A DNA stretch of 64,000 nucleotides from DASZIT01 sp963709665 (GCA_963709665.1 CAVPWU010000002.1:434001-498000); one strand, 5' to 3'; shown: positions 9,463 to 17,903, numbered from the stretch's first letter. Notes: generated by a model not told the origin, from the sequence alone. Program-made: numbers and translations.

Positions 9463-9746
9463 GGTGCCTCCGGCGTGCCGGCCACCGGCGGGTCGTCCCG
9501 GAACCGGTGGAACAGGTCCACCAGGTCGTCCCGGGTGGTCGGATCGATGGACTCCGGGACGACGTCGCCGAGGGCGGCGATGGTGATCCGCAGCTGCTCC
9601 AGGTACCGGGTGCAGTTGGGACAGGCGGCGAGGTGGGCCTCGAGACGACGCCGTTGGCGCCTCGACAGCGTGCCCTCGAGGTAGTCGGTCATCAGCTCGA
9701 CGGCCTGCTGGCACACCAGGTCCCGCTTGAGTAGCTGCACCATCAT
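9459..9746 (-). CDS. Soluble zinc-type anti-sigma factor (ZAS family)
   Basis: A 95-residue protein with the zinc-binding anti-sigma signature HxxxCxxC (His38, Cys42, Cys45; HLAACPNC). A helix rich in Arg/Glu precedes it. Family members clamp an ECF sigma factor and release it on redox or other signals. No transmembrane segment follows, so this one is cytoplasmic. ATG 9746 overlaps the sigma stop (ATGA), and its stop overlaps the next start (GTGA), so the three genes are translationally coupled. The zinc thiols could make it redox-responsive, as in RsrA-type proteins, but that is inference. Confidence 0.85.
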   Translation of the reverse strand: MMVQLLKRDLVCQQAVELMTDYLEGTLSRRQRRRLEAHLAACPNCTRYLEQLRITIAALGDVVPESIDPTTRDDLVDLFHRFRDDPPVAGTPEAP

Positions 9747-10375
9747 CCGTCTCCCAGTCGGCGCTCGACCATGGCCCGCAACCGGCTGCGTCCCCGATGG
9801 AGCAGGACCCGCTGGTTTGCTTCGCTGATGGCCAGCACTCCACATACCTCGCTGCCGGTCAGTCCCTCGACGTCCCGCAATGTTACGACCTGGCGCTGAC
9901 CCTCCGGCAGGAGCTCGAGGGCGGCCAGCAGGTGGGGCGCCAGCTCGGCGGCCACCAGGCGGTCATCGACGGCGTCCGACCAGTCGCCCGGTGGTTGCGA
10001 CCACTGGCCCGACGAGGTGAAGCGCCTCGGGTCGACGGCACGCTCGTCGAGCTCGTCGGAGCGGTGCCGGTGCTCACGTCCGGCGATGGAACGGGCCCGG
10101 TTCATGCAGATGGTGAACAGCCAGGTCCGGAAGGCGGACCGTCCCTCGAACCCGTCCAGGCCGCGCAGCACGGCGATCCAGGTCTCCTGGGTGATCTCCT
10201 CGGCCACCTCGTGGCTCGAGGTGCAGGTGCGGGACAGCCGGATGAGGCGGGGGTGGTAGCGGTCGACCAGCTCCCCGAAGGCGTCGCCGTCCCCGCCGCG
10301 GGCGGCGCCCACCAACTCCTCGTCGCTCCTCACCGGCGTGGCGCCCCTGTCCGGCCGGGCCGCCGGTTCCGGCAA
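9743..10375 (-). CDS. ECF-family RNA polymerase sigma factor
   Basis: 210 residues with sigma-70 region 2 (about 30-100: YHPRLIRLSR, EEITQETWIAVLRGL, FRTWLFTICMNRARS) and region 4 (about 145-205: LPEGQRQVVTLRDVEGLTGSEV, then the helix-turn-helix). There is no region 3, so it is an extracytoplasmic-function sigma factor directing RNA polymerase to a small stress regulon. It is the first gene of the sigma/anti-sigma/isomerase operon. It is divergent, across 71 bases, from a secreted beta-propeller gene, which is a plausible regulon member. The short gap could hold promoters for both directions; I do not see a definite ECF promoter. Confidence 0.92.
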   Translation of the reverse strand: MPEPAARPDRGATPVRSDEELVGAARGGDGDAFGELVDRYHPRLIRLSRTCTSSHEVAEEITQETWIAVLRGLDGFEGRSAFRTWLFTICMNRARSIAGREHRHRSDELDERAVDPRRFTSSGQWSQPPGDWSDAVDDRLVAAELAPHLLAALELLPEGQRQVVTLRDVEGLTGSEVCGVLAISEANQRVLLHRGRSRLRAMVERRLGDG

Positions 10376-10446
10376 TCGGTTGTAACGGGGGCGGCCACCC
10401 CACGGACGGTACCGGAGTCAACATCCCCCGAACAGGAGCAGAACCC

Positions 10447-11601
10447 ATGAAACGTCCGAACCGACTCCTTCCGACGCTGGCGGCGGCCACCGTGGCCGCC
10501 GGCGGCCTGACCGGCATCCTGGCCGGCGGTCCCGCGGGTGCCGCCTCGCCGGTACCGGGTGCCGGCGGTCCCGGAGGCGCCGTCTTCGTCCAGACCGACA
10601 ACGTGGCCGGCAACCAGGTGGTCGCCTACCTGCGGGGCGCCGACGGTCAGCTGACCCCGGCCGGCACCTACGGCACCGGGGGCCTCGGCGGGGTGCTGGC
10701 CGGATCGGTGGTCGACCACACCGCCTCCCAGGGGTCGCTGGTCTACGACGCCGGCCAGCACCTGCTGTACGCCGTCAATGCCGGGAGCGACACCGTCTCG
10801 GTCTTCTCGGTACTGGGCGACCGCCTCGCCTTGCGTCAAGTCATCTCCTCGGGGGGCGCGTTCCCGGTCAGTGTGGCCGTCCACGGCCTCGAGGTCGACG
10901 TCCTCAACGCCGAGGACGGTGGCTCCGTCCAAGGCTACGTGTCGTGGGGCGGTCGGTTGGTGGCGCTCCCGGGATCCGCCCGGGCCCTGGGCCTCGACCC
11001 CACCGCCACCCCCCAGTTCGTCAACACCCCCGGCCAGGTGGCGTTCACCCCCGACGGATCGCAGCTGGTGGTGACCACCAAGGCCAACGGGAGCGACATC
11101 GACGTCTTCGGGGTCGGCTTCCTCGGCTACCTGTCCTCCGCACCGGTGGTCAACCCCGAGCCCGGGGCCGTACCGTTCGGCGTGACGTTCCGGGGCAACC
11201 ACCAGCTGGTGGTGGCCGAAGCGGGGACCGACGCCCTGTCCACCTTCGGGCTGGGTGCCGACGGGACCCTCACCCCGGTCTCCACGGTGGCCACCGGGCA
11301 GGCGGCCACCTGCTGGGTGGCGGCGGCCCAGGGCTTCTACTTCGTCTCCAACGCCGGTAGCGGCACGGTGAGCCGGATCGCCTCCACCTTCGGCGGGCAG
11401 CTCTCCCTGCTGGGGAACACCGGCACCGACCCCGGGACCGTGGACGCCGCTGCCACCCCCGACGGCCGCTACCTCTACGTCCAGACCGGCGGCAACGGCA
11501 TCGTCGACGGCTACCAGGTGGGTGGCGACGGCTCGCTCACCCCGGTCGGCTCGGTCACCGTTCCCGACGCCGTGGGCGGGGAGGGGATCGCCGTCTCGTG
11601 A
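10447..11601 (+). CDS. Secreted beta-propeller protein (lactonase/YncE-like)
   Basis: 384 residues: signal peptide (about 1-33, PAGA/ASP), then repeated blades with patterns such as LLYAVNAGSDTVSVFSV, VAFTPDGSQLVVTTK, YFVSNAGSGTVSRI and DGRYLYVQTGG. This is the seven-bladed propeller of the 6-phosphogluconolactonase-like/YncE families. Export makes a sugar-phosphate role unlikely; scaffold or cell-surface binding is more probable. AGGAG lies about 8 bases before the ATG. A strong hairpin follows the stop. The divergent ECF sigma operon suggests stress control, but no site is proven. Confidence 0.8.
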   Translation: MKRPNRLLPTLAAATVAAGGLTGILAGGPAGAASPVPGAGGPGGAVFVQTDNVAGNQVVAYLRGADGQLTPAGTYGTGGLGGVLAGSVVDHTASQGSLVYDAGQHLLYAVNAGSDTVSVFSVLGDRLALRQVISSGGAFPVSVAVHGLEVDVLNAEDGGSVQGYVSWGGRLVALPGSARALGLDPTATPQFVNTPGQVAFTPDGSQLVVTTKANGSDIDVFGVGFLGYLSSAPVVNPEPGAVPFGVTFRGNHQLVVAEAGTDALSTFGLGADGTLTPVSTVATGQAATCWVAAAQGFYFVSNAGSGTVSRIASTFGGQLSLLGNTGTDPGTVDAAATPDGRYLYVQTGGNGIVDGYQVGGDGSLTPVGSVTVPDAVGGEGIAVS

Positions 11602-11610
11602 GTCCGCCGT

Positions 11611-11637
11611 CCCGGCGGGGGTGGTTCCCCCGCCGGG
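11611..11637. terminator. Bidirectional hairpin terminator between convergent genes
   Basis: CCCGGCGGGGG and its exact complement form an 11-bp stem around a TGGTT loop. It lies 10 bases after the propeller stop and 1 base from the convergent thiolase stop. No U-tract follows, as is common for hairpin terminators in GC-rich actinobacteria. Confidence 0.7.
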
Positions 11638-11638
11638 G

Positions 11639-12844
11639 TCAGGCGGCCGACTTTTCGAGGATGTGGACGCCGCAGGCCGAGCCCAGCCCGATGACGTGGG
11701 TGAGGCCCACCCTGGCGTCGGGGATCTGCCGGTCGCCGGCCTCGCCGCGCAGGTGGGTGGCCACCTCCCAGACGTTGGCGATGCCGGTGGCGGCGATCGG
11801 GTGGCCCTTCGACTCCAGCCCTCCGGAGACGTTGACCGGCGTCGAACCGTCGCGCCAGGTCGCCCCGGAGTTGAAGAAGTCGACCGCCCCGCCCACCTCG
11901 CACAGCATGAGGTTGTCGTAGTGGACCAGCTCGGCGGTGGCGAAGCAGTCGTGCAGCTCGACCAGGTCGAGGTCGGCAGGCCCCACCCCGGCCTGCTCGT
12001 AGGCCTGGGTGGCGGCGTTGCGGGTCAGGGTGTTCACGTCGGGGAGGATCTGGCACGACTCCTCCCAGGGGTCGGTGGTCAGCACCGAGGCGGAGATCTT
12101 CACCGCCCGCCGCTGCTGCTCGAGTGACAGCGTCTTCAGCTTGGCCCCGCTGACCACCACGGCGGCGGCGGCCCCGTCGCAGTTGGCCGAGCACATGGGC
12201 CGGGTGTTGGGGTAGGCGATCATGATGTCGCCCATGATCTCCTCCAGGGTCATCCTCTTGGAGTAGGCGGCCAGGGGGTTGAGGGTGGAGTGGGAGTGGT
12301 TCTTCTCGCTGATCCTGGCGAAGAGCTCGAAGCTGGTGCCCCCGTACTTGTGGCCGTACTCCATGCCGATCTGGGCGAAGACCCCGGGCATGATTTCGGT
12401 GCCGATGCGGCCGTCCACCGGGGCCACGGCGCCGTACCGGCCGGACGGCTCCCAGGTGGCGCCGTCCGCCTTGCGCCCGCCACCGGCCAGCAGGCCGGCG
12501 CCCGACAGCTTCTCGACACCGAAGGCCAGCCCCATGTCGGCCTCGCCGGCCTTGATGGCCATGATGGCCACCCGCAGGGCGGTGGCGCCGGTGGCGCAGG
12601 CGTTGGCCACGTTGAACACCGGGATGCCGGTCTGCCCCAGCTGCTTCTGGAGCTGCTGGCCGATCCCGGCGTTGGCCTGCATCAGGCTGCCCGCCCCGAT
12701 CACGCCGATGTCCTTCATCTCGACGCCGCCGTCGGCCAGGGCCCCGAGGACCGCCTCGGAGGCCAGGTCGATCAGGTCCTGGTCGGGATGCTTGCCGAAC
12801 TTGGTCATGTGGATGCCCAGCACCCAGATGTCATCGGACGCCAT
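11639..12844 (-). CDS. Thiolase superfamily protein (SCP2/lipid-transfer type)
   Basis: 401 residues of the non-decarboxylating thiolase fold, closest to SCP2-type acyl-CoA acyltransferases and Ltp-type enzymes used in lipid and sterol side-chain metabolism. The nucleophilic cysteine is Cys83 in NACATGATAL. The C-terminal catalytic blocks ELHDCFA, SKGHPIAATG and GLGSACGVH are present, so it appears active. It follows a DUF35 zinc-ribbon/OB-fold gene by 25 bases. Such thiolase-DUF35 pairs commonly form one complex, with DUF35 contributing to acyl-CoA binding. CTCCTTT upstream reads as a Shine-Dalgarno on the coding strand and supports ATG 12844. The exact substrate is unknown. Confidence 0.88.
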   Translation of the reverse strand: MASDDIWVLGIHMTKFGKHPDQDLIDLASEAVLGALADGGVEMKDIGVIGAGSLMQANAGIGQQLQKQLGQTGIPVFNVANACATGATALRVAIMAIKAGEADMGLAFGVEKLSGAGLLAGGGRKADGATWEPSGRYGAVAPVDGRIGTEIMPGVFAQIGMEYGHKYGGTSFELFARISEKNHSHSTLNPLAAYSKRMTLEEIMGDIMIAYPNTRPMCSANCDGAAAAVVVSGAKLKTLSLEQQRRAVKISASVLTTDPWEESCQILPDVNTLTRNAATQAYEQAGVGPADLDLVELHDCFATAELVHYDNLMLCEVGGAVDFFNSGATWRDGSTPVNVSGGLESKGHPIAATGIANVWEVATHLRGEAGDRQIPDARVGLTHVIGLGSACGVHILEKSAA

Positions 12845-12869
12845 GTCGCTCTCCTTTGTCGGCCGCGGC

Positions 12870-13268
12870 CTAGGCGGCGGTGGGTTCGAAGCCGAATCCG
12901 ACGGCCTCGGTGCCGTTCTCGTCGGTGCCGATGACCTCGGTGGCCAGCTGCACCTGCATCCCCAGGGTGACGTGCTCCGGATCGGGCGGGACGTTGATCA
13001 GGTTGCTGCGGACGCTGGTGCCGTCGCAGTTGACCAGGGCGGCCACGTAGGGGACGGGGACGCCGGGAGCGGCGAAGGAGACGATGGTGAACGCCTCGAC
13101 CTCGCCGGTGGTGGCCACGTCCACCGGGTCGAACTCGGTCTTGCCGCAGTGGGCGCAGCCGTTGCGGCGGTCGAAGAACCGGGCGCCGCACGAGGTGCAC
13201 TGGTTGGCCACCAGGTGCGGCTCGTCCCCCAGGACCAGGTAGTCAACCAGCGGAATCTGCTCGGCCAT
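12870..13268 (-). CDS. DUF35 zinc-ribbon/OB-fold partner of thiolase
   Basis: 132 residues with a rubredoxin-like zinc ribbon (Cys24, Cys27, Cys38, Cys41) followed by an OB fold (VEAFTIVSFAAPGVPVPYVAALVNCDG). DUF35 proteins bind acyl-CoA and associate with thiolases or acyl-CoA dehydrogenases and hydratases. It precedes the thiolase in the same operon, so a complex is the simplest reading. A GAGGAGGGG run lies shortly before ATG 13268 and supports the start. Confidence 0.88.
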   Translation of the reverse strand: MAEQIPLVDYLVLGDEPHLVANQCTSCGARFFDRRNGCAHCGKTEFDPVDVATTGEVEAFTIVSFAAPGVPVPYVAALVNCDGTSVRSNLINVPPDPEHVTLGMQVQLATEVIGTDENGTEAVGFGFEPTAA

Positions 13269-13321
13269 GCCCGATGCCCCCTCCTCAACGTCGTCGACGA
13301 CAAGGTAGCGGGGGAGGGGAA

Positions 13322-14566
13322 TCAGCCGCTAGTCGGCGCCGGGGTGGTCAGCGGGGCCAAGGGGGCGAACTGGATGACGCCGTAGGGGTTCTCCGACCGG
13401 TCGAACACCGTGAAGTAGTTGTTGAGGAGCGGGAGCCCGAGGATCGACTGGTAGCCGTTGGAGTTGTAGACGACGAAGGCGGCCTGGCCGGCGCTCGGGG
13501 CGTCGACCTGCCAGTAGGTGCTGGGCGCCACGGTGAGCGACACCTCCTGATTGGCGGGACCCTCCAGAACGAAGGTGATGTCCGGCCAGGCCGCCAGGTC
13601 GAGGCCCGAGGCCGGGACGGCACCCTGGCTGGTGGCCGCCTGGATCTGCGTCCCGAAGGTGGCGTTGGCGGCCGTCAGGCCAGCCACCACCGCCTGGTAG
13701 ACGTCGGTGGACAGAAACAGGGAGTTGGTCCCGCTGTCGACGATGGAGTTGGAGAGCATCGTCTTGCCGTACTGGGCGGGAAGGGGGTCGGCGTTGACCG
13801 GGGCCTGGGTGCCGACCCGGACCGCCAGCAGATTGGTGTTGTACCAGTCGTCGTCCACCACGTTGACGCTGACGAACTGGCCGGTGAAGAGGTCGGTCTC
13901 CTCGGGACCACCCCCCATCACGAACACCCCGTTGTTCAAGGGGTCGGTCAGCGGATCCGGGGTGCGCATGCTGGGCATCGACCGGCGGGTGGAGAAGGCG
14001 AAGATGTTCTTGACCACTCCCGCCGCCTCGAGGGCGGTGAAATACGGAGGAAGGTCCTGTTGCGGCATCCGTTCAAGGAAGGTCCCGAACTGTTGCACGG
14101 CGGCGCTCGAATTGTGGACGGGGAACGGCCATGGATAGGTAGTTGCAGGACTGATGTTACGTTCCTGAAGATAGGTGGACAGGTTGTAGGCGTTGTTCAA
14201 CGTGTTGTAAGCCAACCCCAGGATCCCATCGGCCTGTCCGAAGTTGTCGGCCTCCTGCTCGTCGGTAATGGCCAGAAACGAGGTCAGGGTGACGGCCTGC
14301 CCACTGGGACCCATGGTCAGGCTGGTCTGCACCACCGGGCCCGTCCAGCCGCCGGTCCCGTAGATCACGTCCTGAGCCAGCGGGGTGGCGGTGAGGTGCT
14401 GATCGGCGGCGGCGTTGTAGACGGTGTTGGTCACCGCCAGGGTGCTGCTCCCGGTGTCCATGATGACGTTGGCCACCACTCCCTGGCTCCCTATTGTTAC
14501 CTGAGCAGTGTAATCACCGCCCCCATAGACGTTGGTGATCGGAAGTCGAAGAACCGTATTTGCCAC
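13322..14566 (-). CDS. Pepsin-like (family A1) aspartic protease, apparently cytosolic
   Basis: 414 residues with the bilobal pepsin layout: Asp37 in VIMDTGSSTLAV, GILGLAY (114-120), a second catalytic Asp277 in SIVDSGTNSLFL, and a C-terminal ILGLPLLNNYFTVFDR block. Two catalytic aspartates in one chain define family A1, abundant in eukaryotes and rare in bacteria (the Shewanella shewasins are the characterised examples). GTG 14566 is chosen because AAAGGCGG precedes it; the sequence then runs straight into the first lobe. No signal peptide or inhibitory propeptide is seen, so it is likely intracellular and made active. It is monocistronic and divergent from a DUF2277 gene. Local codon use is less extreme than in its neighbours, hinting at transfer. 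Confidence 0.9.
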   Translation of the reverse strand: MANTVLRLPITNVYGGGDYTAQVTIGSQGVVANVIMDTGSSTLAVTNTVYNAAADQHLTATPLAQDVIYGTGGWTGPVVQTSLTMGPSGQAVTLTSFLAITDEQEADNFGQADGILGLAYNTLNNAYNLSTYLQERNISPATTYPWPFPVHNSSAAVQQFGTFLERMPQQDLPPYFTALEAAGVVKNIFAFSTRRSMPSMRTPDPLTDPLNNGVFVMGGGPEETDLFTGQFVSVNVVDDDWYNTNLLAVRVGTQAPVNADPLPAQYGKTMLSNSIVDSGTNSLFLSTDVYQAVVAGLTAANATFGTQIQAATSQGAVPASGLDLAAWPDITFVLEGPANQEVSLTVAPSTYWQVDAPSAGQAAFVVYNSNGYQSILGLPLLNNYFTVFDRSENPYGVIQFAPLAPLTTPAPTSG

Positions 14567-14660
14567 TGTCCCGCCTTTCCTCAGCCGCCCGCTTTGCAAA
14601 GCATGGCACCCGGCGGAGGACTCCTCAACACCCAAAGCTCCCGGACCGACGGGGAGGGCC

Positions 14661-14666
14661 TACCCT
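14661..14666 (+). promoter_or_regulatory. -10 TACCCT of a probable leaderless promoter
   Basis: TACCCT lies exactly 6 bases before ATG 14673 of the DUF2277 gene, so transcription should start at or next to the ATG. No Shine-Dalgarno sequence is present. Confidence 0.55.
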
Positions 14667-14672
14667 GGTCGC

Positions 14673-14924
14673 ATGTGCCGGAACATCACCACGCTCCGGG
14701 GCCTCGAGCCTCCTGCCTCCCCCCAGGAGGTCGAGGCCGCCGCCCGCCAGTACGTCCGCAAGGTCAGCGGGGTGCAGTCGACGTCGGCGGCCACCGAGGC
14801 GGCGGTGGAGCAGGCGGTCCGCCTGGTCACCGCGGCCACCGCCGACCTCCTGGCCCAGCTGCCCCCCCGCCGCCAGCCGCCGCCCACCCTGCCGCCGCTG
14901 CGCCGCCGGGCCACCGCCACCTGA
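14673..14924 (+). CDS. DUF2277 family protein
   Basis: An 83-residue protein starting MCRNITTLRGLEPPA, the invariant opening of DUF2277. The central block AAARQYVRKVSGVQ and the tail LPPRRQPPPTLPPLRRR also match the family, which is small, soluble and of unknown function in actinobacteria and some other phyla. I chose ATG 14673 over an open frame from 14532 because the family begins exactly here and a -10-like TACCCT lies 6 bases upstream. It is divergent from the pepsin-like gene. Confidence 0.88.
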   Translation: MCRNITTLRGLEPPASPQEVEAAARQYVRKVSGVQSTSAATEAAVEQAVRLVTAATADLLAQLPPRRQPPPTLPPLRRRATAT

Positions 14925-15020
14925 CGGCCCCGGTCAGCCGCCCCCCGGGCCGGGCGGCCCCCCGGGGGCCGTGATTGAATGACCATCGAACCGGCGGCCG
15001 GACGACCCGAGGAGACCACC

Positions 15021-15545
15021 ATGCCCGTTGACACCTTCTTCGCCTTCATCGGCGCCTACTCCGACCTGGCGGGCGCCGAGGCCGACTACGAGGCGGTCAA
15101 GCTGCTGCATACCGAGGCCGGCATCATCGACGCCTACGACGCCGCCGTCATCGAGCGTCGGGCGGACGGCAAGGTCAAGATCGTCAAGAAGCACGAGACG
15201 CCGACCCGGGCCGGCGGGGTGCTGGGTGGAGGCGTGGGCCTGGCCACCGGGTTGGTGCTCGTCCTGTTCCCGGCCGCCGCCATCGGCACCGGGATCCTCC
15301 TGGCCACCACCGCCGGGGGCGCCACCCTGGGGTCGGTGGCCGGTCACGCGGCGGCGGGCATGAGCCGGTCCGACCTGAAGGAGTTCGGCGAGCAGCTCGA
15401 CGAGGGCACCGCCGGCCTGGTGGTGGTGGGGGTCTCCGACATGGAAGCCAAGATCGAGGCGGCCATGAAGAAGGCCGACAAGGTCCAGAAGAAGGAGCTC
15501 AAGGCGGACCCCGCCGCCATCGAGGCCGACGCCCGGGAGGCCTGA
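15021..15545 (+). CDS. DUF1269 family membrane-associated protein
   Basis: 174 residues. It starts with an alpha/beta-like segment (FFAFIGAYSDLAGAEADYEAV), then a Gly/Ala-rich hydrophobic hairpin (about 60-110) and a charged Lys/Glu-rich C-terminal helix. This matches DUF1269-type proteins, which are often stress-related and have no known reaction. GAGGAG lies about 10 bases before ATG 15021 and decides the start over 14979. It is followed by the response-regulator gene but separated by a repeat-bearing promoter region. Confidence 0.78.
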   Translation: MPVDTFFAFIGAYSDLAGAEADYEAVKLLHTEAGIIDAYDAAVIERRADGKVKIVKKHETPTRAGGVLGGGVGLATGLVLVLFPAAAIGTGILLATTAGGATLGSVAGHAAAGMSRSDLKEFGEQLDEGTAGLVVVGVSDMEAKIEAAMKKADKVQKKELKADPAAIEADAREA

Positions 15546-15561
15546 GCCCGCCCGGGCCGCC

Positions 15562-15594
15562 CTCACAGGGGGCTCACAGCCGGTCCACAGCCGA
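15562..15594 (+). promoter_or_regulatory. Three 11-bp direct repeats before the response regulator (probable autoregulatory box)
   Basis: CTCACAGGGGG, CTCACAGCCGG and TCCACAGCCGA follow each other without gaps. An 11-bp period is what OmpR/PhoB-family dimers recognise. Related repeats occur before the genes at 17904 and 21513. Confidence 0.65.
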
Positions 15595-15636
15595 CCCCGA
15601 GGCATCTGGGCCAGGCTGGGGGGCGGAGGTGGTGAG

Positions 15637-16341
15637 GTGTCGGAGCACGATGAGGGACAGCGGGTACTGGTGGTCGACGACGAGCCGTCGATCGTGGACG
15701 CGGTGGCGACCTCGCTGCGCTACGAGGGGTTCTCGGTGGAGGAGGCCACCACCGGCCGTTCGGCCCTGGCCATCGCCCAGGAGCGCCCCCCCGACCTGAT
15801 CGTGCTGGACATCATGCTGCCCGACCTCGACGGCCTCGAGGTCACCCGGCGGCTGCGGGCCGACGGCATCCGGGTGCCCATCCTGTTCCTGACCGCCCGG
15901 GATGCCCTCGAGGACAAGCTCACCGGGCTCACCATCGGCGGTGACGACTACGTGACCAAGCCGTTCGCCCTGGCCGAGATCATCGCCCGGGTCCGGGTCA
16001 TCCTCCATCGCACCGCCGGCCACCCCGGGGACGACGGGGTGCTCCGCTTCGCCGACGTGGAGCTCGATGAGGGGGCCCACGAGGTGCGACGGGCCGGGAC
16101 CCTGATCCAGCTCACGGCCACCGAGTTCAGCCTCCTCCGGTACTTCATGCTCAACCCGCGCCAGGTGCTCTCCAAGAGCCAGATCCTCGACCACGTCTGG
16201 CACTACGACTTCGGGGGCGAGGCCAACGTGGTGGAGACCTACGTGAGCTACCTCCGCAAGAAGCTCGAGCGGGAGGGGCCCCCGTTGCTGCAGACCGTCC
16301 GCCTGGTGGGCTACGTCCTCCGTGAGCCCGAAGCCGCCTAG
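15637..16341 (+). CDS. OmpR/PhoB-family response regulator
   Basis: 234 residues: receiver domain with the acidic pocket VVDDEPS (12-18), phosphoacceptor Asp58 in VLDIMLPDLDG, and Lys108 in VTKPFAL. A winged-helix DNA-binding domain follows (LTATEFSLLRYFMLNPRQVLS, then the YVSYLRKKL recognition region). It is phosphorylated by the kinase encoded 3 bases downstream. The GTG at 15637 is used since MSEHDEGQ leads directly into the receiver and GGAGG lies upstream. Repeats at 15562-15594 suggest it controls itself and the two glycan/redox operons that follow. Confidence 0.93.
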   Translation: MSEHDEGQRVLVVDDEPSIVDAVATSLRYEGFSVEEATTGRSALAIAQERPPDLIVLDIMLPDLDGLEVTRRLRADGIRVPILFLTARDALEDKLTGLTIGGDDYVTKPFALAEIIARVRVILHRTAGHPGDDGVLRFADVELDEGAHEVRRAGTLIQLTATEFSLLRYFMLNPRQVLSKSQILDHVWHYDFGGEANVVETYVSYLRKKLEREGPPLLQTVRLVGYVLREPEAA

Positions 16342-16344
16342 CCG

Positions 16345-17799
16345 GTGTCCCTGCGCACCCGGCTGCTGCTGGCGGTCGGCACCGTGGCCTTCGTGGCCCT
16401 GGTGGTGGCCGACCTGGTCACCTACTCGTCCCTCCAGTCGTTTCTCCTCAACCGGGTCGACCAGACCCTGCAGATGACGCTGGGACAGGGGGGGCCGGGA
16501 GGCCACCCCCCCGACGGGGGCGACGGCGGCGGCGGCCCGGACGGGGCGTTCCTGGCCGGTGCCCCGGGCACCTTCGTCGAGGTCCGGGGCCCGTCGGGCA
16601 CCGTTACCGCCCGGATCCCGGCCACCGAGAACGGGGGACAGCAGTACTCGCCCGCCCTCCCCGCCGACCTGCCCTCCCCGCCCACCACCGGGAGCTCCCC
16701 CCACGTCACCTACCTCACCACCGGCTCCACCACCGCCGGGGGCCCGCGGTTCCGGGTCCAGATCTCCCGGACCGCCGACGGCGACGAGCTGATCCTCGGC
16801 CTACCTCTGGACACCGTCGACGCCACCCTCCACCGCCTGCTGCTCATCGAGCTGGCGGTGACCCTGGCCGCCCTGGCGGCCGCCCTCGCCCTCGGCTGGT
16901 GGCTGGTCCGGGTGGGGCTCCGCCCCCTCGACGACGTGGAGGACACCGCCGACGCCATCGCCGACGGCGACCTCGACCGTCGGGTTCCCGGCGAGGACGA
17001 CCGCACCGAGGTGGGGCGCCTGGCCCGCGCCCTCAACGTCATGCTCGGCCGGATCCAGCAGGCGTTCGCCGAGCGGGACGCCACCGAGTCGGAGCTCCGG
17101 GCCTCCGAGGACCGTCTCCGCCGGTTCGTGGCCGACGCCTCCCACGAGCTGCGGACGCCGCTGGCCGCCGTCTCCGCCTACGCCGAGCTCTTCTCCCGGG
17201 GGGCCAGCTCCCGACCCGGCGACCTCGAGCGGGTGATGAGCGGGATCCGGGGCGAGAGCGCCCGGATGGCCGCCCTGGTGGAGGACCTGTTCCTGCTGGC
17301 CCGGCTGGACGAGGGGCGTGCCCTCGAGCAGTTCCCGGTGGAGCTGGTGGAGGTGGCGTCCGAGGCCCGGGAGGCGGCGGTGGCCGTCGGGCCCGAGTGG
17401 CCGGTCAGCCTCCTGGCCGACGCCCCGGTGGAGGTGGTGGGGGACCGGCACCGGCTCCGTCAGGTGATCGACAACCTCCTCGCCAACGTCCGCGCCCACA
17501 CCCCGCCGGGCACCACCACCGTGCTCCGGGTGGAGCGCCAGGACGACCAGGCGGTGGTGGAGGTGGCCGACGACGGCCCCGGCCTCTCCGAGGAGCAGGC
17601 CGCCCAGGTCTTCGAGCGCTTCTACCGTGCCGACCCCTCGCGTTCCCGGGACAGCGGCGGCAGCGGGCTCGGCCTCTCCATCGTGGCGGCCATCGTGTCG
17701 GCGGCCGGGGGCACGGCCTCGGCCGCCCCGGGCCCGGACGGTGGGGCCACCTTCACCGTCCGCCTCCCCCTGACGCCGGGGGCGCCGACCTCCGACTGA
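16345..17799 (+). CDS. Membrane sensor histidine kinase
   Basis: 484 residues: transmembrane helix 1 (about 6-27), an extracytoplasmic Gly/Pro-rich sensor loop (28-163), helix 2 (165-188), a HAMP linker (LRPLDDVEDTADAIADGDL), then HisKA with His267 in DASHELRTPL and an HATPase_c domain (DNLLANVRAH, VADDGPGLS, GLGLSIVAAIV). It autophosphorylates and passes phosphate to the adjacent regulator. GTG 16345 is 3 bases after the regulator stop. The sensor loop is low-complexity near residues 48-66 and gives no clue to the ligand. Confidence 0.93.
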   Translation: MSLRTRLLLAVGTVAFVALVVADLVTYSSLQSFLLNRVDQTLQMTLGQGGPGGHPPDGGDGGGGPDGAFLAGAPGTFVEVRGPSGTVTARIPATENGGQQYSPALPADLPSPPTTGSSPHVTYLTTGSTTAGGPRFRVQISRTADGDELILGLPLDTVDATLHRLLLIELAVTLAALAAALALGWWLVRVGLRPLDDVEDTADAIADGDLDRRVPGEDDRTEVGRLARALNVMLGRIQQAFAERDATESELRASEDRLRRFVADASHELRTPLAAVSAYAELFSRGASSRPGDLERVMSGIRGESARMAALVEDLFLLARLDEGRALEQFPVELVEVASEAREAAVAVGPEWPVSLLADAPVEVVGDRHRLRQVIDNLLANVRAHTPPGTTTVLRVERQDDQAVVEVADDGPGLSEEQAAQVFERFYRADPSRSRDSGGSGLGLSIVAAIVSAAGGTASAAPGPDGGATFTVRLPLTPGAPTSD

Positions 17800-17863
17800 C
17801 GCCGGGCCACCGGGCCACCGGGCCTCACCCGGCCCGGTGGATTCTCCGGGACGACCCAGCGGG

Positions 17864-17897
17864 CTCACAGCCGGCTCACAACCGGCACCCGCACCAT
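17864..17897 (+). promoter_or_regulatory. Two 11-bp regulator repeats and CACCAT -10 upstream of GT2-GtrA
   Basis: CTCACAGCCGG (17864-17874) and CTCACAACCGG (17875-17885) match the repeats before the response regulator. CGCACCAT follows, with CACCAT at 17892-17897 exactly 6 bases before ATG 17904. The same arrangement recurs before 21513, so I infer an activator overlapping the -35 position and a leaderless start. Confidence 0.6.
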
Positions 17898-17903
17898 CGT
17901 CCC

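Noticed and set aside
10376..10446. ECF-type promoter between the sigma and propeller genes (TGTAAC with a downstream CGGACGG)
   Set aside because: Spacing and hexamers fit only loosely and similar matches arise by chance in this composition.
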